Assembly (NCBI RefSeq): GCF_017094525.1
Contig: NZ_CP064788.1
Coordinates: 1,721,030-1,785,029 of the forward strand
Reading direction: 5' to 3'
DNA from: Halapricum desulfuricans
GTDB lineage: Archaea > Halobacteriota > Halobacteria > Halobacteriales > Haloarculaceae
Length of the DNA: 64,000 nucleotides
A program made the position numbers and the translations under genes. Positions 25,180 through 33,577 of this stretch are shown piece after piece. Numbering within the stretch: the stretch's first letter is position 1; each line of letters begins with the position of its first letter. A model generated the notes under the pieces. It saw nothing but the letters and a program-made list of their open reading frames with translations. It ran no database searches and was not told the DNA's origin.

Positions 25180-25592
25180 CCGAGACCCGATACATCACCG
25201 AGGGGCTCCTCGAGTACCTGCTGGAGTACGCCGGCGACCGCGACCCGCAGTCGGTGACAGTCTCGCTGGACGCCACGCCGGCCGGAGAACTGGACGGCCT
25301 CGATCTGGACCCGGAGACGCCGGTTTTCACACACGTCTACCTGCCGCAGGCCGGATCGTCCGTCAACGCCGTCTTCGGGATGGACCTGGGGACGCCGGTC
25401 GGCCAGACCGACGGCCGGTTCGTGTCCCACCCGACCGGCGAGTTGAGCGTCTCCGAGACTGACGACCTCCACGCAGTCGTGTTCGTGGCCGTCCCGCCGT
25501 GGGACCGGTCGTCGCTCGCGGCGTTCGATCCGGGCGGCCGTCGGCTACCGATCGAGGTACTCGCAGTCGAACCGCCCGAAGACGTGTTGTGA
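25176..25592 (+). CDS. Conserved-looking hypothetical protein, coupled to the MBL-like gene
   Basis: This 138-residue soluble protein has no signal peptide, membrane segment or recognisable motif. The central part PETPVFTHVYLPQAGSSVNAVFG and a Pro/Asp-rich end suggest a small beta-rich domain. I do not recognise the family. Its ATG overlaps the TGA of the upstream MBL-like gene, so they are probably expressed together and may act together. Confidence 0.6.
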   Translation: MTETRYITEGLLEYLLEYAGDRDPQSVTVSLDATPAGELDGLDLDPETPVFTHVYLPQAGSSVNAVFGMDLGTPVGQTDGRFVSHPTGELSVSETDDLHAVVFVAVPPWDRSSLAAFDPGGRRLPIEVLAVEPPEDVL

Positions 25593-25611
25593 CCGCGCTG
25601 GACCGACCACG

Positions 25612-25821
25612 CTACTCCAGATATCCAAGGTCCTGCAGTTGCTCGGCGATCTCGGCGAACTCCGCCTCGGTGAGCCGCCCCTCTCGCTGGTGTTCGATGA
25701 CGATACTCCGCAGGAGAAACCTGACAAGGTCGCTCGTGCTGGAGAAACTCGTTCCCTCGATCGTCTCCTCGATGCGGTCGGCCAGGTCTTTCGGGATCGA
25801 GACGGTCGTGTACTCGGTCAT
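25612..25821 (-). CDS. Ribbon-helix-helix domain protein (CopG-like)
   Basis: This 69-residue protein opens with the DNA-binding strand EYTTVSIPKDLADRIEE, followed by the two RHH helices (TSFSSTSDLVRFLLRSIVIEHQRE). A short C-terminal helix AEFAEIAEQLQDLGYLE may mediate contacts. Such proteins are dimeric repressors, either free-standing or antitoxins. No toxin gene is adjacent, so it is best called a small transcription regulator. The start MTEYTTVSIP is chosen because the RHH strand normally begins within the first few residues. Confidence 0.8.
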   Translation of the reverse strand: MTEYTTVSIPKDLADRIEETIEGTSFSSTSDLVRFLLRSIVIEHQREGRLTEAEFAEIAEQLQDLGYLE

Positions 25822-25978
25822 AGCAGAGTGTGAGGACAGCACGGGGGATAGGCGTTGTGTCCTGTCCATGGGACAGCACGAGGTCGGTGTCGTGGACTCG
25901 ATCCCGGGCCCTGTTTCATCGTGACTGTTGGACATCTGTCCGGCATCGACCGCGCGATGGAGGGCGGTCGGATCGGGA

Positions 25979-26758
25979 TCAGGCCCGTCGCTCGTCCAGC
26001 CACGCCAGCAACTCGTCGGCGACGACCTGTGGCTGTTCGACGTGGACCAGATGGCCGCTCTCGACCGCTCGACCCTCGCCGCGCGGGAGGTGTTCGGCCA
26101 GTCGTCGGCCTGCCTCGGGATCGACGATCGCGTCCTCGACGCCGTGAAAGACCAGCGAGGGCGTCGTCACCTCGTACAGATCGGTCAGTTCGGCCTCGCG
26201 CATGGCGGCCAGCTGCCCGTCCCAGCCCGTCCGGTCGGCGTCGTCCGTCGCACGCCACTCGACGATCCGTCTGATCTCGTCAGGATGTGCTTCGACCGTG
26301 CCGGGCGCGAACGCCACCGCCAGCGATCGTTCGATCGCCTCCGGGTCGTCGCGAGGGGCGCGAAGCCGGGCGAGCGCGTCGAAATCGACGTCCGACGGAG
26401 CAGTCGGCGTCCCGAGCAGTCCGAGCGACTCCGGTCGCCCGGCGCGGCGGGCGTACTCGACGGCGACGACCCCGCCGAGACCGGCCCCGAGGAGGTGCAC
26501 CGAGCGAGCGCCGTGGTCTGCGAGCACGGCGTCGAGATCGGCCGTCAGGTCACGAACGGTGTAGGGCCCGTCGGGCGTATCGGAGTTCCCGGTCCCGCGA
26601 TAGTCGAATACGACGACCTCGTGCTCGCGTGCGAGCGGTGTCACGAGATAGCTCCACTGCCAGGCGCCGAGACCGGCGACCCCACAGCAGACGACGGTCG
26701 GTCCCTCGCCGTGGACGGCGTACTCGATCCCGACAGCGCCGTTACGTGCAGTCGGCAT
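25979..26758 (-). CDS. Alpha/beta hydrolase fold protein with altered nucleophile elbow
   Basis: This 259-residue alpha/beta hydrolase-fold protein has the strand DYRGTGNSDTPDGPYTVRDL, a candidate acid in GVEDAIVDPEAG and the C-terminal His in ESGHLVHVEQP. At the nucleophile elbow, where GxSxG is expected, it reads LLGAGLGG, with Gly93 in place of the catalytic Ser. Unless another residue stands in, hydrolysis of the usual kind should not occur, so it may bind a ligand or catalyse a different reaction. The start MPTARNGAVGIEYAV is chosen at the domain start, though a start seven codons earlier is possible. Confidence 0.75.
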   Translation of the reverse strand: MPTARNGAVGIEYAVHGEGPTVVCCGVAGLGAWQWSYLVTPLAREHEVVVFDYRGTGNSDTPDGPYTVRDLTADLDAVLADHGARSVHLLGAGLGGVVAVEYARRAGRPESLGLLGTPTAPSDVDFDALARLRAPRDDPEAIERSLAVAFAPGTVEAHPDEIRRIVEWRATDDADRTGWDGQLAAMREAELTDLYEVTTPSLVFHGVEDAIVDPEAGRRLAEHLPRGEGRAVESGHLVHVEQPQVVADELLAWLDERRA

Positions 26759-26876
26759 GACCCGTGGTTGGTCGGCCATCCTCGTGTGCGTTTCGACAGC
26801 CGGACGAAGCGCCTCGACCGGGACGTGCCGATCCGGTTCCGCATCGGTTATGCACACGGGGACGGTAGACGGGGAC

Positions 26877-27851
26877 ATGAGCGACGAGGGTGGTCCCCGG
26901 CAGGTCGGCGACCCCGACTACCACAGCGTCAACCATACTGCGGTACAGACCTGCGGGTGGACCGACAACGCTCTCCAGGGCGAGGGCAAGTGCTACAAAT
27001 ACGCGTTTTATGGCGTCGAGAGCCACCGCTGCATGCAGATGACGCCGGTGGTGAAGTGCAACGAGCGCTGCGTGTTCTGCTGGCGCGATCACGCTGGCCA
27101 CGCCTACGAACTGGGCGACGTCGAGTGGGACGACCCCGCCGCAGTCGCGGACGCCACGATCGACCTCCAGCGGAAGCTGCTGTCGGGCTACGGCGGCAAC
27201 GACGACGTCCCCCGCGAACGGTTCGAACAGGCGATGGAGCCGCGCCACGTCGCCATCTCGCTGGACGGCGAACCCACGCTGTATCCACATCTGCCCGAAC
27301 TCATCGAGGAGTTTCACGACCGGGAGATCACGACGTTTCTGGTCTCGAACGGGACGAAACCGGAGATGATCGAGCGATGCGATCCGACCCAGCTGTATAT
27401 CTCGGTGGACGCACCCGACCGAAAGACCTTCGAGGAGACCGTCAAGCCCGTCGAGGAGGACCTCTGGGAGCGGCTGATCGAGACGCTGGACGTCCTCGCG
27501 GCGAAAGACGACACCCGAACGGTGCTTCGGACGACGCTCGTCGGCGGCGAGAACGACCACCGTCCGGCGTGGTACGCCGCGATGGCCGACCGCGCTGACG
27601 TCGATTTCTTCGAACTGAAGGCGTACATGCACGTCGGCCACTCTCGGGGGCGTCTCGACCGCTCGTCGATGCTCGACCACGACGACGTCGTCTCGTTCGC
27701 ACGCGAGGTCCAGGCGTTCCTCCCCGACCACGATCACCTCGTTGACGTGCCGGACTCCCGGGTCGCCATGCTCGCGCGGGACTCGGACACCTGGGTGCCG
27801 AAACTGCAGCAAGGAAGTCAATTCTGGGCTGACGATCCGGCTGCGCGCTGA
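26877..27851 (+). CDS. taw1: 4-demethylwyosine synthase (Taw1/TYW1)
   Basis: This 324-residue radical SAM enzyme condenses pyruvate with N1-methylguanosine at position 37 of tRNA-Phe to make the tricyclic wyosine base. The first Fe-S cluster ligands C26, C39 and C52 and the radical SAM triad C61-x3-C65-x2-C68 (CNERCVFC) are all present, at almost the same positions as in characterised archaeal TYW1. SLDGEPTLYP and LKAYMHVGHSRGR are further family blocks. The start MSDEGGPRQVGDPDYHSV is supported by this residue numbering. It is transcribed alone. Confidence 0.95.
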   Translation: MSDEGGPRQVGDPDYHSVNHTAVQTCGWTDNALQGEGKCYKYAFYGVESHRCMQMTPVVKCNERCVFCWRDHAGHAYELGDVEWDDPAAVADATIDLQRKLLSGYGGNDDVPRERFEQAMEPRHVAISLDGEPTLYPHLPELIEEFHDREITTFLVSNGTKPEMIERCDPTQLYISVDAPDRKTFEETVKPVEEDLWERLIETLDVLAAKDDTRTVLRTTLVGGENDHRPAWYAAMADRADVDFFELKAYMHVGHSRGRLDRSSMLDHDDVVSFAREVQAFLPDHDHLVDVPDSRVAMLARDSDTWVPKLQQGSQFWADDPAAR

Positions 27852-27915
27852 CTGTCGGTGTCCGATCGCCGCTCCCGGAATGCTCTTTGTCGGTCGGTGT
27901 GTATCCCGATACACG

Positions 27916-28149
27916 ATGAAAACCGTGCGAGTCGACGAGTGGTTTCACGAATATCTCAAGACCGAGAAACGAGACGACGAGACGATGGGTGAAGCACTCG
28001 TCCGTCTTACTGGCGCACCGGCCCCCGATCCGGACGTCATCGCTGGAGTCATCACGGAGGGGCAGGGCGAGCAGATGAAAAACCGAATTGACCGGATGGA
28101 CACATCGAGTGCGACAGCGATGCGCGATCGGATGACAGATGATTCTTGA
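27916..28149 (+). CDS. vapB: VapB-type antitoxin
   Basis: This 77-residue protein starts with a strand-like MKTVRVDEWFHEYLKTEK and a helical segment DDETMGEALVRLTGA typical of haloarchaeal VapB-like antitoxins. The charged C-terminal part would wrap the toxin. It overlaps the following PIN-domain gene by 11 bases, the usual arrangement of a toxin-antitoxin operon. The antitoxin should neutralise the toxin and repress the shared promoter; both roles are inferred from family and context. Confidence 0.75.
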   Translation: MKTVRVDEWFHEYLKTEKRDDETMGEALVRLTGAPAPDPDVIAGVITEGQGEQMKNRIDRMDTSSATAMRDRMTDDS

Positions 28150-28534
28150 CACGAACTACCTGATTGATCTTTTCAGCGGGAAATCTCGCGCACACGAGAA
28201 GGCAGAGGACCTGCAGCGAAATCAGGAGATACAGCGCGTACCTGTGCCAGTTCTTTCCGAACTCGAATACGGTGCAGAGTGGGTGCTCGACGAGCACGAG
28301 CGACGGCGTATCCGGAACTTGAGCCGGATGTATTCGATCACACGGCTGGACGAAGAGATGGCAATTAGAGCGGGACAGTTGCTTGCGCGGGCAGATGGTA
28401 GTGCTGGCAGTGAGACCGGACCTGACATGATCGATGCGTTGGTCGCAAGTGTCGCAGAGACAGTTGACGAACGGGTCGTGACTGACAACGTAACCGACTT
28501 CGAGCGACTGGGCGTGTCCGTCGAATCGTTCTGA
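28139..28534 (+). CDS. vapC: PIN-domain toxin VapC
   Basis: This 131-residue PIN-domain ribonuclease has the acidic residues of the active site visible as Asp4 in MILDTNYLIDL, Glu in VLSELEYGAE, Asp in GPDMIDALVAS and Asp in VVTDNVTDFERLG. VapC toxins cleave tRNA or rRNA when freed from VapB. The gene pair is less GC-rich than its surroundings and lies between two housekeeping genes, suggesting acquisition as a unit. The RNA target is unknown. Confidence 0.87.
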   Translation: MILDTNYLIDLFSGKSRAHEKAEDLQRNQEIQRVPVPVLSELEYGAEWVLDEHERRRIRNLSRMYSITRLDEEMAIRAGQLLARADGSAGSETGPDMIDALVASVAETVDERVVTDNVTDFERLGVSVESF

Positions 28535-28618
28535 CTGTGATACAGCTTCGAAGGGAATTGCCGCCTCGGGGTGACGTTCACGGTTTTCCATTCCAATTCT
28601 GAGATGCATACAACAGTC

Positions 28619-28642
28619 GGTATGCTTATCCGTCGGGATACC
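28619..28642. promoter_or_regulatory. Candidate operator GGTAT-N14-ATACC before ribK
   Basis: GGTATGC at 28619 and GGATACC at 28636 form an inverted repeat with five paired bases on each side, 12 bases before the ribK start. The ribK product has an N-terminal DNA-binding domain, and RbkR-type riboflavin kinases are known to control riboflavin genes in archaea. This could therefore be an autoregulatory site. The arms are short and the match is by eye. Confidence 0.3.
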
Positions 28643-28654
28643 GCAGTTTCAGGT

Positions 28655-29350
28655 ATGGAATTGTCGGGCCGGGTGATCGGGTACGACGAGCTCCGGACGC
28701 TGAAAGTGCTGGCGCTGGCCGGCGCGCTCGACGGCGAGGCGAAAATCTCCTGTGCGGGCCTGGCCGGCAAGCTCGACGTGTCGAACCAGACCGCCTCGCG
28801 TCGCCTCCAGAGTCTCGAGGACACCGACATGATCGAGCGCGAGATCGTCAGCGACGGGCAGTGGGTGTCGGTGACCCGCGAGGGCGAGGCGCTGCTCCAG
28901 CGCGAGTACGCCCACTACCAGCGGATCTTCGAGTCGCAGGTCGGCGTGACGCTGACCGGCACGCTGACAAGCGGGATGCACGAGGGCGGGCACTACATCA
29001 CGCTGCCGGGATACATGCGCCAGTTCGACGCGAAGCTCGGCTACGAGCCGTACGCGGGGACGCTGAACGTCGAACTCGACGCCGAGAGCGTCCGCGCCCG
29101 GGCGCGGATGGACGCGCTCGATCCGATCGAGATCGAAGGCTGGGAAGACGACGAACGCACCTACGGGCCGGCCTACTGCTATCCGGCGACGATCGAGTTC
29201 GAGACGGGGACCTACGACGACGCTCACGTCATCGCGCCCGAACGGACCCACCACGGCGACGTTCAGCTCGAGTTGATCGCTCCGGAGAAACTTCGCGCCC
29301 GGTTCGACGCCGACGACGGCGACCACCTCACTATCCATGTCCACGAGTAA
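28655..29350 (+). CDS. ribK: CTP-dependent riboflavin kinase with N-terminal HTH (RbkR-like)
   Basis: This 231-residue bifunctional-looking protein has residues 1-90 forming a winged-helix regulator ([29 protein letters not shown]). The rest is the archaeal DUF120 kinase domain ([32 protein letters not shown]), which uses CTP to make FMN from riboflavin. Proteins of this architecture are known to regulate riboflavin genes as RbkR. It overlaps ribB by 14 bases in the same operon, consistent with local control. The start [17 protein letters not shown] is chosen at the HTH domain start. Confidence 0.9.
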   Translation: MELSGRVIGYDELRTLKVLALAGALDGEAKISCAGLAGKLDVSNQTASRRLQSLEDTDMIEREIVSDGQWVSVTREGEALLQREYAHYQRIFESQVGVTLTGTLTSGMHEGGHYITLPGYMRQFDAKLGYEPYAGTLNVELDAESVRARARMDALDPIEIEGWEDDERTYGPAYCYPATIEFETGTYDDAHVIAPERTHHGDVQLELIAPEKLRARFDADDGDHLTIHVHE

Positions 29351-30011
29351 CGAGACCTCAGGCGGATCGACCAGCATCGACCACGCGATCGCGGCGTTTC
29401 GGGACGGCGATCCGATACTCGTCCATGACGCCGCCGACCGCGAAGGCGAGACCGACATCGTCTACCCGGCCGGGGCGGTCGATTCGGACGCCGTCGCACG
29501 GATGCGCAACGACGCCGGCGGGCTGATCTGTGTCGCCCTCTCGAACGAGGTCGCCGAGGCGTTCGACCTGCCGTTCTCCCAGGAGATTATCGATCACCCG
29601 ACCGCCGCGGATCACGAACTCGGCTACGACGAGCGGTCGTCGTTCTCGCTGACGGTCAACCACCGGGACACCTACACCGGCATCACCGACGAGGACCGGG
29701 CGCTGACGATTACCGAACTCGCCACGGCTGCGGCCGATCCCGAGGGGTTCGACTTCGCCGGGCAGTTCCGATCGCCCGGTCACGTCCATCTGCTGCGGGG
29801 TGCGCCCGAGCTGGTAGACGATCGAAAGGGGCACACTGAACTGGGGCTGGCGCTGGCGGATGTCGCTGACCTCCCGCCCGCCGTCGTCGTCTGTGAGATG
29901 CTCGACGACGAGACCGGCCGCGCGCTCTCGCCGGTCGACGCTCGCACCTACGCCGCCGACCACGATCTCGTCTACGTCGAAGGGCGAGAGATCGTCGAGC
30001 AACTAGGCTAG
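29337..30011 (+). CDS. ribB: 3,4-dihydroxy-2-butanone-4-phosphate synthase
   Basis: This 224-residue RibB converts ribulose 5-phosphate to the four-carbon unit for riboflavin. Key blocks are [16 protein letters not shown] (metal-binding acidic loop), [17 protein letters not shown] and [12 protein letters not shown] with the catalytic His. It is a free-standing RibB, without the RibA domain fused in many bacteria. It overlaps ribK and completes a two-gene riboflavin/FMN operon. Confidence 0.94.
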   Translation: MSTSNETSGGSTSIDHAIAAFRDGDPILVHDAADREGETDIVYPAGAVDSDAVARMRNDAGGLICVALSNEVAEAFDLPFSQEIIDHPTAADHELGYDERSSFSLTVNHRDTYTGITDEDRALTITELATAAADPEGFDFAGQFRSPGHVHLLRGAPELVDDRKGHTELGLALADVADLPPAVVVCEMLDDETGRALSPVDARTYAADHDLVYVEGREIVEQLG

Positions 30012-30102
30012 ATCACGTCTGTCGGCAGCGATTCTGTTTCGAGGCAGACAGCGCAGATCAGCGTCGCGTGGTCCGCGACGACGGAGTGACGCGACGCTCA
30101 GC

Positions 30103-31161
30103 CTACCGTTCGGTATCGGTCGCGAGCGAGGGGCGGATCTCACCTAACACGTCGAAATCGCTCTCGAAATCGCCGACGATCAGGAGCGCGAAGTAGCGGT
30201 GGAACGACTCGATCGGGACGTGAACGACCGCGCTGGCCAGCGCGAGCACGAGGACGAACGCGACCGCGAGCAGAGCGACCCCGACGACGAGCGGGACCGT
30301 GACCGTGCCGCCCGCGATCGCCCCCAGGCCAACCAGCAGGCCGACGATGAGAAACGGGATCGCCAGCACGACGCCGACGATCGCCAGCACGATCCCGACG
30401 GCGACTGTCGTCGCGATCCGGAGTCCAATCGCCACGAGCAGGTACGCGCCGAACTGCTTCCACTGGGTGCGGACCGCTGCGAGGAGTTCTCGCCAGGCCG
30501 ACAGGACGCCGCTGTCACGCGCCAGCATGACCGGCACGACCAGTTGGGTCGTCAACCAGTGGACCGCGATGGCGGGCAAGCCCACGAGCGCCCCCACGAA
30601 CAGGAGCGTGGCGATCCCGACGAAGATCTGTGCGTCGCTGATCGTGACCGAACCGCCGCCGAGCGCGGTCGTGATCGGGTCCCAGAACAGCGCTAGCGTC
30701 GCCGCGCCGAACAGGGCGAGCGAGACCGCGAGGACGGCGAGCCGAAAGCCGAACAGTCGGAGACCACGCCCCCAGTGGCGACCGAGGCCGCGACGGATCG
30801 CAACCGACCGGTTCGACAGTCCCTCGACGAAGACGAACTCCAGGATCGCGCCGAGCCAGGCCAGCACCAGCCAGGCCAGCCCGAGGACGACCGCTATCGC
30901 CACCAGTACGGCAACGACCTCGCTCGCGATCGAGACCGAACCGGGTTCGACAGTCACGTCCGTGACTGGTGCCGTCGACCCTGCCGACGAACCCGCCGAC
31001 GGGGTGTTCGAGCCCAGGCTCGTGACGTTCCCGCCGGACCCGAAGCCGAGAACGAAGACGACGACGGCCAGCCGCGCCCACAGCCCCCCGTCGAACGGGA
31101 ACAGAAGCGACCGCGTCAGCGACACCGCGTCGTCGATCCGCTCGGTTGCATACAGTGCCAT
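30103..31161 (-). CDS. Multi-pass membrane protein of unknown function
   Basis: This 352-residue integral membrane protein has about six to seven hydrophobic segments separated by short loops. The N terminus MALYATERIDDAVSLTRSLLFPFDGGLWARL is cytosolic or amphipathic, and a Ser/Thr/Gly-rich loop (GSNTPSAGSSAGSTAPVTD) probably faces outside. The C-terminal tail ESFHRYFALLIVGDFESDFD is a conserved-looking soluble end. It resembles a group of haloarchaeal proteins with uncharacterised DUF status. No transporter motif is seen. A palindromic site lies 33 bases upstream. Confidence 0.7.
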   Translation of the reverse strand: MALYATERIDDAVSLTRSLLFPFDGGLWARLAVVVFVLGFGSGGNVTSLGSNTPSAGSSAGSTAPVTDVTVEPGSVSIASEVVAVLVAIAVVLGLAWLVLAWLGAILEFVFVEGLSNRSVAIRRGLGRHWGRGLRLFGFRLAVLAVSLALFGAATLALFWDPITTALGGGSVTISDAQIFVGIATLLFVGALVGLPAIAVHWLTTQLVVPVMLARDSGVLSAWRELLAAVRTQWKQFGAYLLVAIGLRIATTVAVGIVLAIVGVVLAIPFLIVGLLVGLGAIAGGTVTVPLVVGVALLAVAFVLVLALASAVVHVPIESFHRYFALLIVGDFESDFDVLGEIRPSLATDTER

Positions 31162-31193
31162 ACCTGTTCTTTCAGAGGAACGCTCAAAAAGAC

Positions 31194-31206
31194 TACCTAT
31201 TAGGTA
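31194..31206. promoter_or_regulatory. Palindrome TACCTATTAGGTA upstream of the membrane protein gene
   Basis: TACCTA and TAGGTA form a perfect six-base inverted repeat around one central base, 33 bases before the start at 31161 (minus strand). That is where a TATA/BRE region would lie, so it may be an operator. Only one instance is seen. Confidence 0.3.
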
Positions 31207-31236
31207 TTGCCGGGAACCCGGTGCGAACGCGTACCG

Positions 31237-31578
31237 TTACTCGACGTCCACGAGGCGCATCAGCGGGTAGCCGTCATCCATCTCCATGCGGGCGACGGCC
31301 CGAGACCCCTCGTAATCGACGCGAATCTCCACTTCGGCGAACCGGCCGGTGAACTCCGTGTAGTCGGCCGACCCCTCCGCGATGGCGGCTTCGAGTTCCG
31401 CCTCGCGGATCTCGACGGTAACGGACTCACAGTAGGGCTGGTTCTCGATGGCTTCCTCCATTGCCTGCGCGAGGCTGTCGGCACTGTCGGGACTGACCGG
31501 CGTCCCGGCGAACTGGTGGTACAGCGATCCGAACTTGATCCCGGCCTCGAAGCAGGCCTGCTCTGGGTCGGTGGGCAT
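31237..31578 (-). CDS. mptD: Archaeal dihydroneopterin aldolase MptD
   Basis: This 113-residue protein of the archaeal MptD family (DUF381) splits dihydroneopterin to 6-hydroxymethyl-dihydropterin and glycolaldehyde on the route to tetrahydrofolate or methanopterin-type cofactors. The conserved start DPEQACFEAGIKFGSLYHQF and the inner GTPVSPDSA block identify it. It is not related to bacterial FolB. The gene is divergent from azf with a short shared upstream region. Confidence 0.88.
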   Translation of the reverse strand: MPTDPEQACFEAGIKFGSLYHQFAGTPVSPDSADSLAQAMEEAIENQPYCESVTVEIREAELEAAIAEGSADYTEFTGRFAEVEIRVDYEGSRAVARMEMDDGYPLMRLVDVE

Positions 31579-31700
31579 ACTGTTCAGTTCGCAGGCCGCG
31601 TGGAAACGCGCTTCGGACCGCGGCCGCGGGACCCAGCGACAGGGACCGCTCGCGGGGCGAACCGTATCTTACTTACTGGCCGGTCGCACAGATACACTCG

Positions 31701-32471
31701 ATGGACGATCCCGTTCTGCTCACGGGTGCTGGCGGTCGCGTCGGCGAGGCGATCCTCGAGGGTCTCGCCGACGAATACGAGTGGCGACTGCTACTGCACA
31801 GCCCACCCGACGAAGAACCGGACCACGAGTACATGATCGGCGACGTCACCGACGAGGCGCTCGTCCGGGCCGCCGTCGAGGGCGTCGGCGCGGTCATCCA
31901 CCTCGCCGGCGACCCCCGACCCGAGGCCTCCTGGGACAGCGTCCTGTCGAACAACATCGACGGCACCCAGAAGATGTACGAGGCCGCCGTCGACGAGGGC
32001 GTCGAGAAATTTATCTACGCCTCCTCGAACCACGCGGTCGGGGCCTTCGAGACCGACGAGCGCACCCCGGAGATGTACCGCGAGGACGACGATTTCCTGC
32101 TCGACGGGACCGAACTCCCCCGTCCCGGCAACCTCTACGGCGTCTCGAAGGCCACCGGCGAGGTCCTCGGCCGGTACTACCATGATCAGTACGACATCGA
32201 CGTCTGTAACATCCGGATCGGCAACCTTACTCGCGGTCACCCGCCGATCGACTACGAACGCGGCCAGGCGATGTGGCTCTCCTACCCCGACTGTGCGCAT
32301 ATCCACCAGCGCGCGCTCGAAGCCGACTACGACTTCGAGATCGTCTACGGGATCTCCGACAACGACCGCAAGTACTACTCCATCGAACGGGCTCGCGAGG
32401 CGCTTGGCTACGATCCGCAGGACAACTCCGCGCATTTCAAGGGCGAAGAGCGGGTCGAAGAACCGCGTTGA
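31701..32471 (+). CDS. azf: NAD-dependent glucose-6-phosphate dehydrogenase (Azf type)
   Basis: This 256-residue extended short-chain dehydrogenase resembles the haloarchaeal enzyme Azf, which oxidises glucose 6-phosphate with NAD+ in the oxidative pentose phosphate route. It has the NAD motif TGAGGRVG (residues 8-15), the substrate loop HLAGDPRPEASWDSVL, the catalytic pair Y146-x3-K150 in LYGVSKATGE and the end SDNDRKYYSIERAREALGYD. Related uronate dehydrogenases share this fold, so the substrate is inferred from similarity to the haloarchaeal enzyme. Confidence 0.78.
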   Translation: MDDPVLLTGAGGRVGEAILEGLADEYEWRLLLHSPPDEEPDHEYMIGDVTDEALVRAAVEGVGAVIHLAGDPRPEASWDSVLSNNIDGTQKMYEAAVDEGVEKFIYASSNHAVGAFETDERTPEMYREDDDFLLDGTELPRPGNLYGVSKATGEVLGRYYHDQYDIDVCNIRIGNLTRGHPPIDYERGQAMWLSYPDCAHIHQRALEADYDFEIVYGISDNDRKYYSIERAREALGYDPQDNSAHFKGEERVEEPR

Positions 32472-32775
32472 AACAGTCGAAGTAGTCGGGTGAACCGACG
32501 ATTCCCGGAAGCGGCCGAAGGTCCCGACGCGTTCGGGATGCTGTCTTTCGGTGATACCCGCTCAACGAGGTCTATCTCATTTCCGCGGGAAAATCAGACT
32601 GTTCCACGACGGACACGCGTCCCGACGACACTCGGAAGTTGCAGGCGGCCGAGGCGCGTGTCCCCGGCCGAACCTCAATACGTCACGGGGGCTGCTCATA
32701 CTGTCGGCTGTAACAAACTGAAGGAATTCGCCACCCCGGGTGGCGAATATCGTTACGAACTTACAGCCGACAGTA
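32472..32775. other. Intergenic stretch between azf and the acidic secreted protein
   Basis: In 304 bases I see no credible gene. The right part is the P2 palindromic element at 32698-32776. The left 226 bases show nothing recognisable. Confidence 0.5.
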
Positions 32776-32776
32776 T
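32698..32776. repeat. Nested palindromic element P2, copy 1
   Basis: This 79-base element has perfect 16-base outer arms ATACTGTCGGCTGTAA and TTACAGCCGACAGTAT and an inner 23-base perfect palindrome (ATTCGCCACCC...GGGTGGCGAAT). Read in reverse complement it matches the copy at 36301-36379 at all but about four positions. Its last base is shared with the TGA stop of the minus-strand gene at 32776. Confidence 0.93.
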
Positions 32777-33297
32777 CAGCTGTCGTCTTCGTCGTCGAGT
32801 TCGTTCTCTTCGGCCTCTTCTTCGGCTTCGGTGTCTTCAATCTCCTCGTCTTCTTCGGCCTCGTCGCCCTCATCGTGCTCGTCTTCTGCGCCCTCAATGT
32901 CGTACTCGTATTCTTCTTCGACGAGCGTCAGGGGCCCGTCGCCGAGGACGTACTCCAGTTCGCCCTCGAAGCCGCCTTTCTCGAGTTCGAACTCGACTTC
33001 GTCCCCGCCGTCTTCGGAGAGGTTGAAAAAGACGGTTCCGTTCTCGTCGGTCAGTTGCGTTTGATCGTCGTAGGTGACCGAAACGTTCTCCGCGGGGCTC
33101 CCGTTGGTGGTGACCGTCACTTCGAGCGTGTCGTTGTCCAACGTCGCCGTCGCGTCGACGTTCGTGAGGGTGCTCGTGGTTTCGTCCGCCTGTGCACTCG
33201 CGTCGGCCCCGGTACCGACCGCACCGGTCGCCGCAGCGACGCCGGCGACACCTATGAGAGCGGCAACGACCAGGGCAGCAGTTTTGATTCGGCTCAT
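32776..33297 (-). CDS. Secreted acidic protein with Glu/Asp-rich tail
   Basis: This 173-residue protein has a Sec-type signal peptide (MSRIKTAALVVAALIGVAGV, cleavage probably after ...GADASAQA). A small beta-rich domain of about 90 residues follows (ATLDNDTLEVTVTTNGSPAE, VFFNLSEDGGDEVEFELE). The last 45 residues are almost all Glu and Asp. Such tails could bind cations or stay unfolded at high salt. I do not recognise the family. Its stop codon shares a base with palindrome P2 copy 1. Confidence 0.7.
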   Translation of the reverse strand: MSRIKTAALVVAALIGVAGVAAATGAVGTGADASAQADETTSTLTNVDATATLDNDTLEVTVTTNGSPAENVSVTYDDQTQLTDENGTVFFNLSEDGGDEVEFELEKGGFEGELEYVLGDGPLTLVEEEYEYDIEGAEDEHDEGDEAEEDEEIEDTEAEEEAEENELDDEDDS

Positions 33298-33515
33298 GCA
33301 CTCCGTCCATCGGGCGAGATTACAATAAACCGGGCCGACGCTCGTCTTCGATTAGCCCGATTTAATCGGATTTAACGGACACTCGAGGCCAGCCTGGTGC
33401 AGCTACTCTGGACAGCACTCTCTGAGCCGGAACGACAGAATTGCAGATCGGTGTCTTCGACGGGTTCGGACCGCGACGGGAGCGACAGTGCCACGCGCCG
33501 GTACGGAAGCGAAAG

Positions 33516-33523
33516 TTTATACA
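33516..33523 (+). promoter_or_regulatory. TATA-like promoter of valS
   Basis: GTTTATAC is the only clear TATA-like element upstream of valS. It predicts a start of transcription near 33545, about 90 bases before the valS ATG and only a few bases before the mini-ORF at 33548. A leader of this length is unusual for haloarchaea. Confidence 0.5.
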
Positions 33524-33547
33524 ATCGACATCGTAATCGTTCAGATA

Positions 33548-33577
33548 TGGCTCTGATGTCGTCGGTAGTACGATAGC
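33548..33577 (+). promoter_or_regulatory. Candidate leader peptide ORF (tandem Val codons) upstream of valS
   Basis: A nine-codon [12 protein letters not shown], starts a few bases after the predicted transcription start and ends with GTA GTA CGA TAG. Two consecutive GTA codons, rare in GC-rich haloarchaea, just before the stop of an ORF ahead of valyl-tRNA synthetase suggest ribosome-mediated sensing of charged tRNA-Val. No strong terminator hairpin is visible after it, so the mechanism would have to be translational. This is speculative. Confidence 0.3.

Noticed and set aside
25612-25821. RHH gene as an antitoxin
   Set aside because: No toxin-like gene overlaps or adjoins it, so a simple regulator is the safer call.
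32490-33026. Plus-strand frame of 178 codons
   Set aside because: It overlaps the P2 palindrome and runs antisense to the acidic secreted protein, and its composition is Arg/Leu-rich shadow coding.
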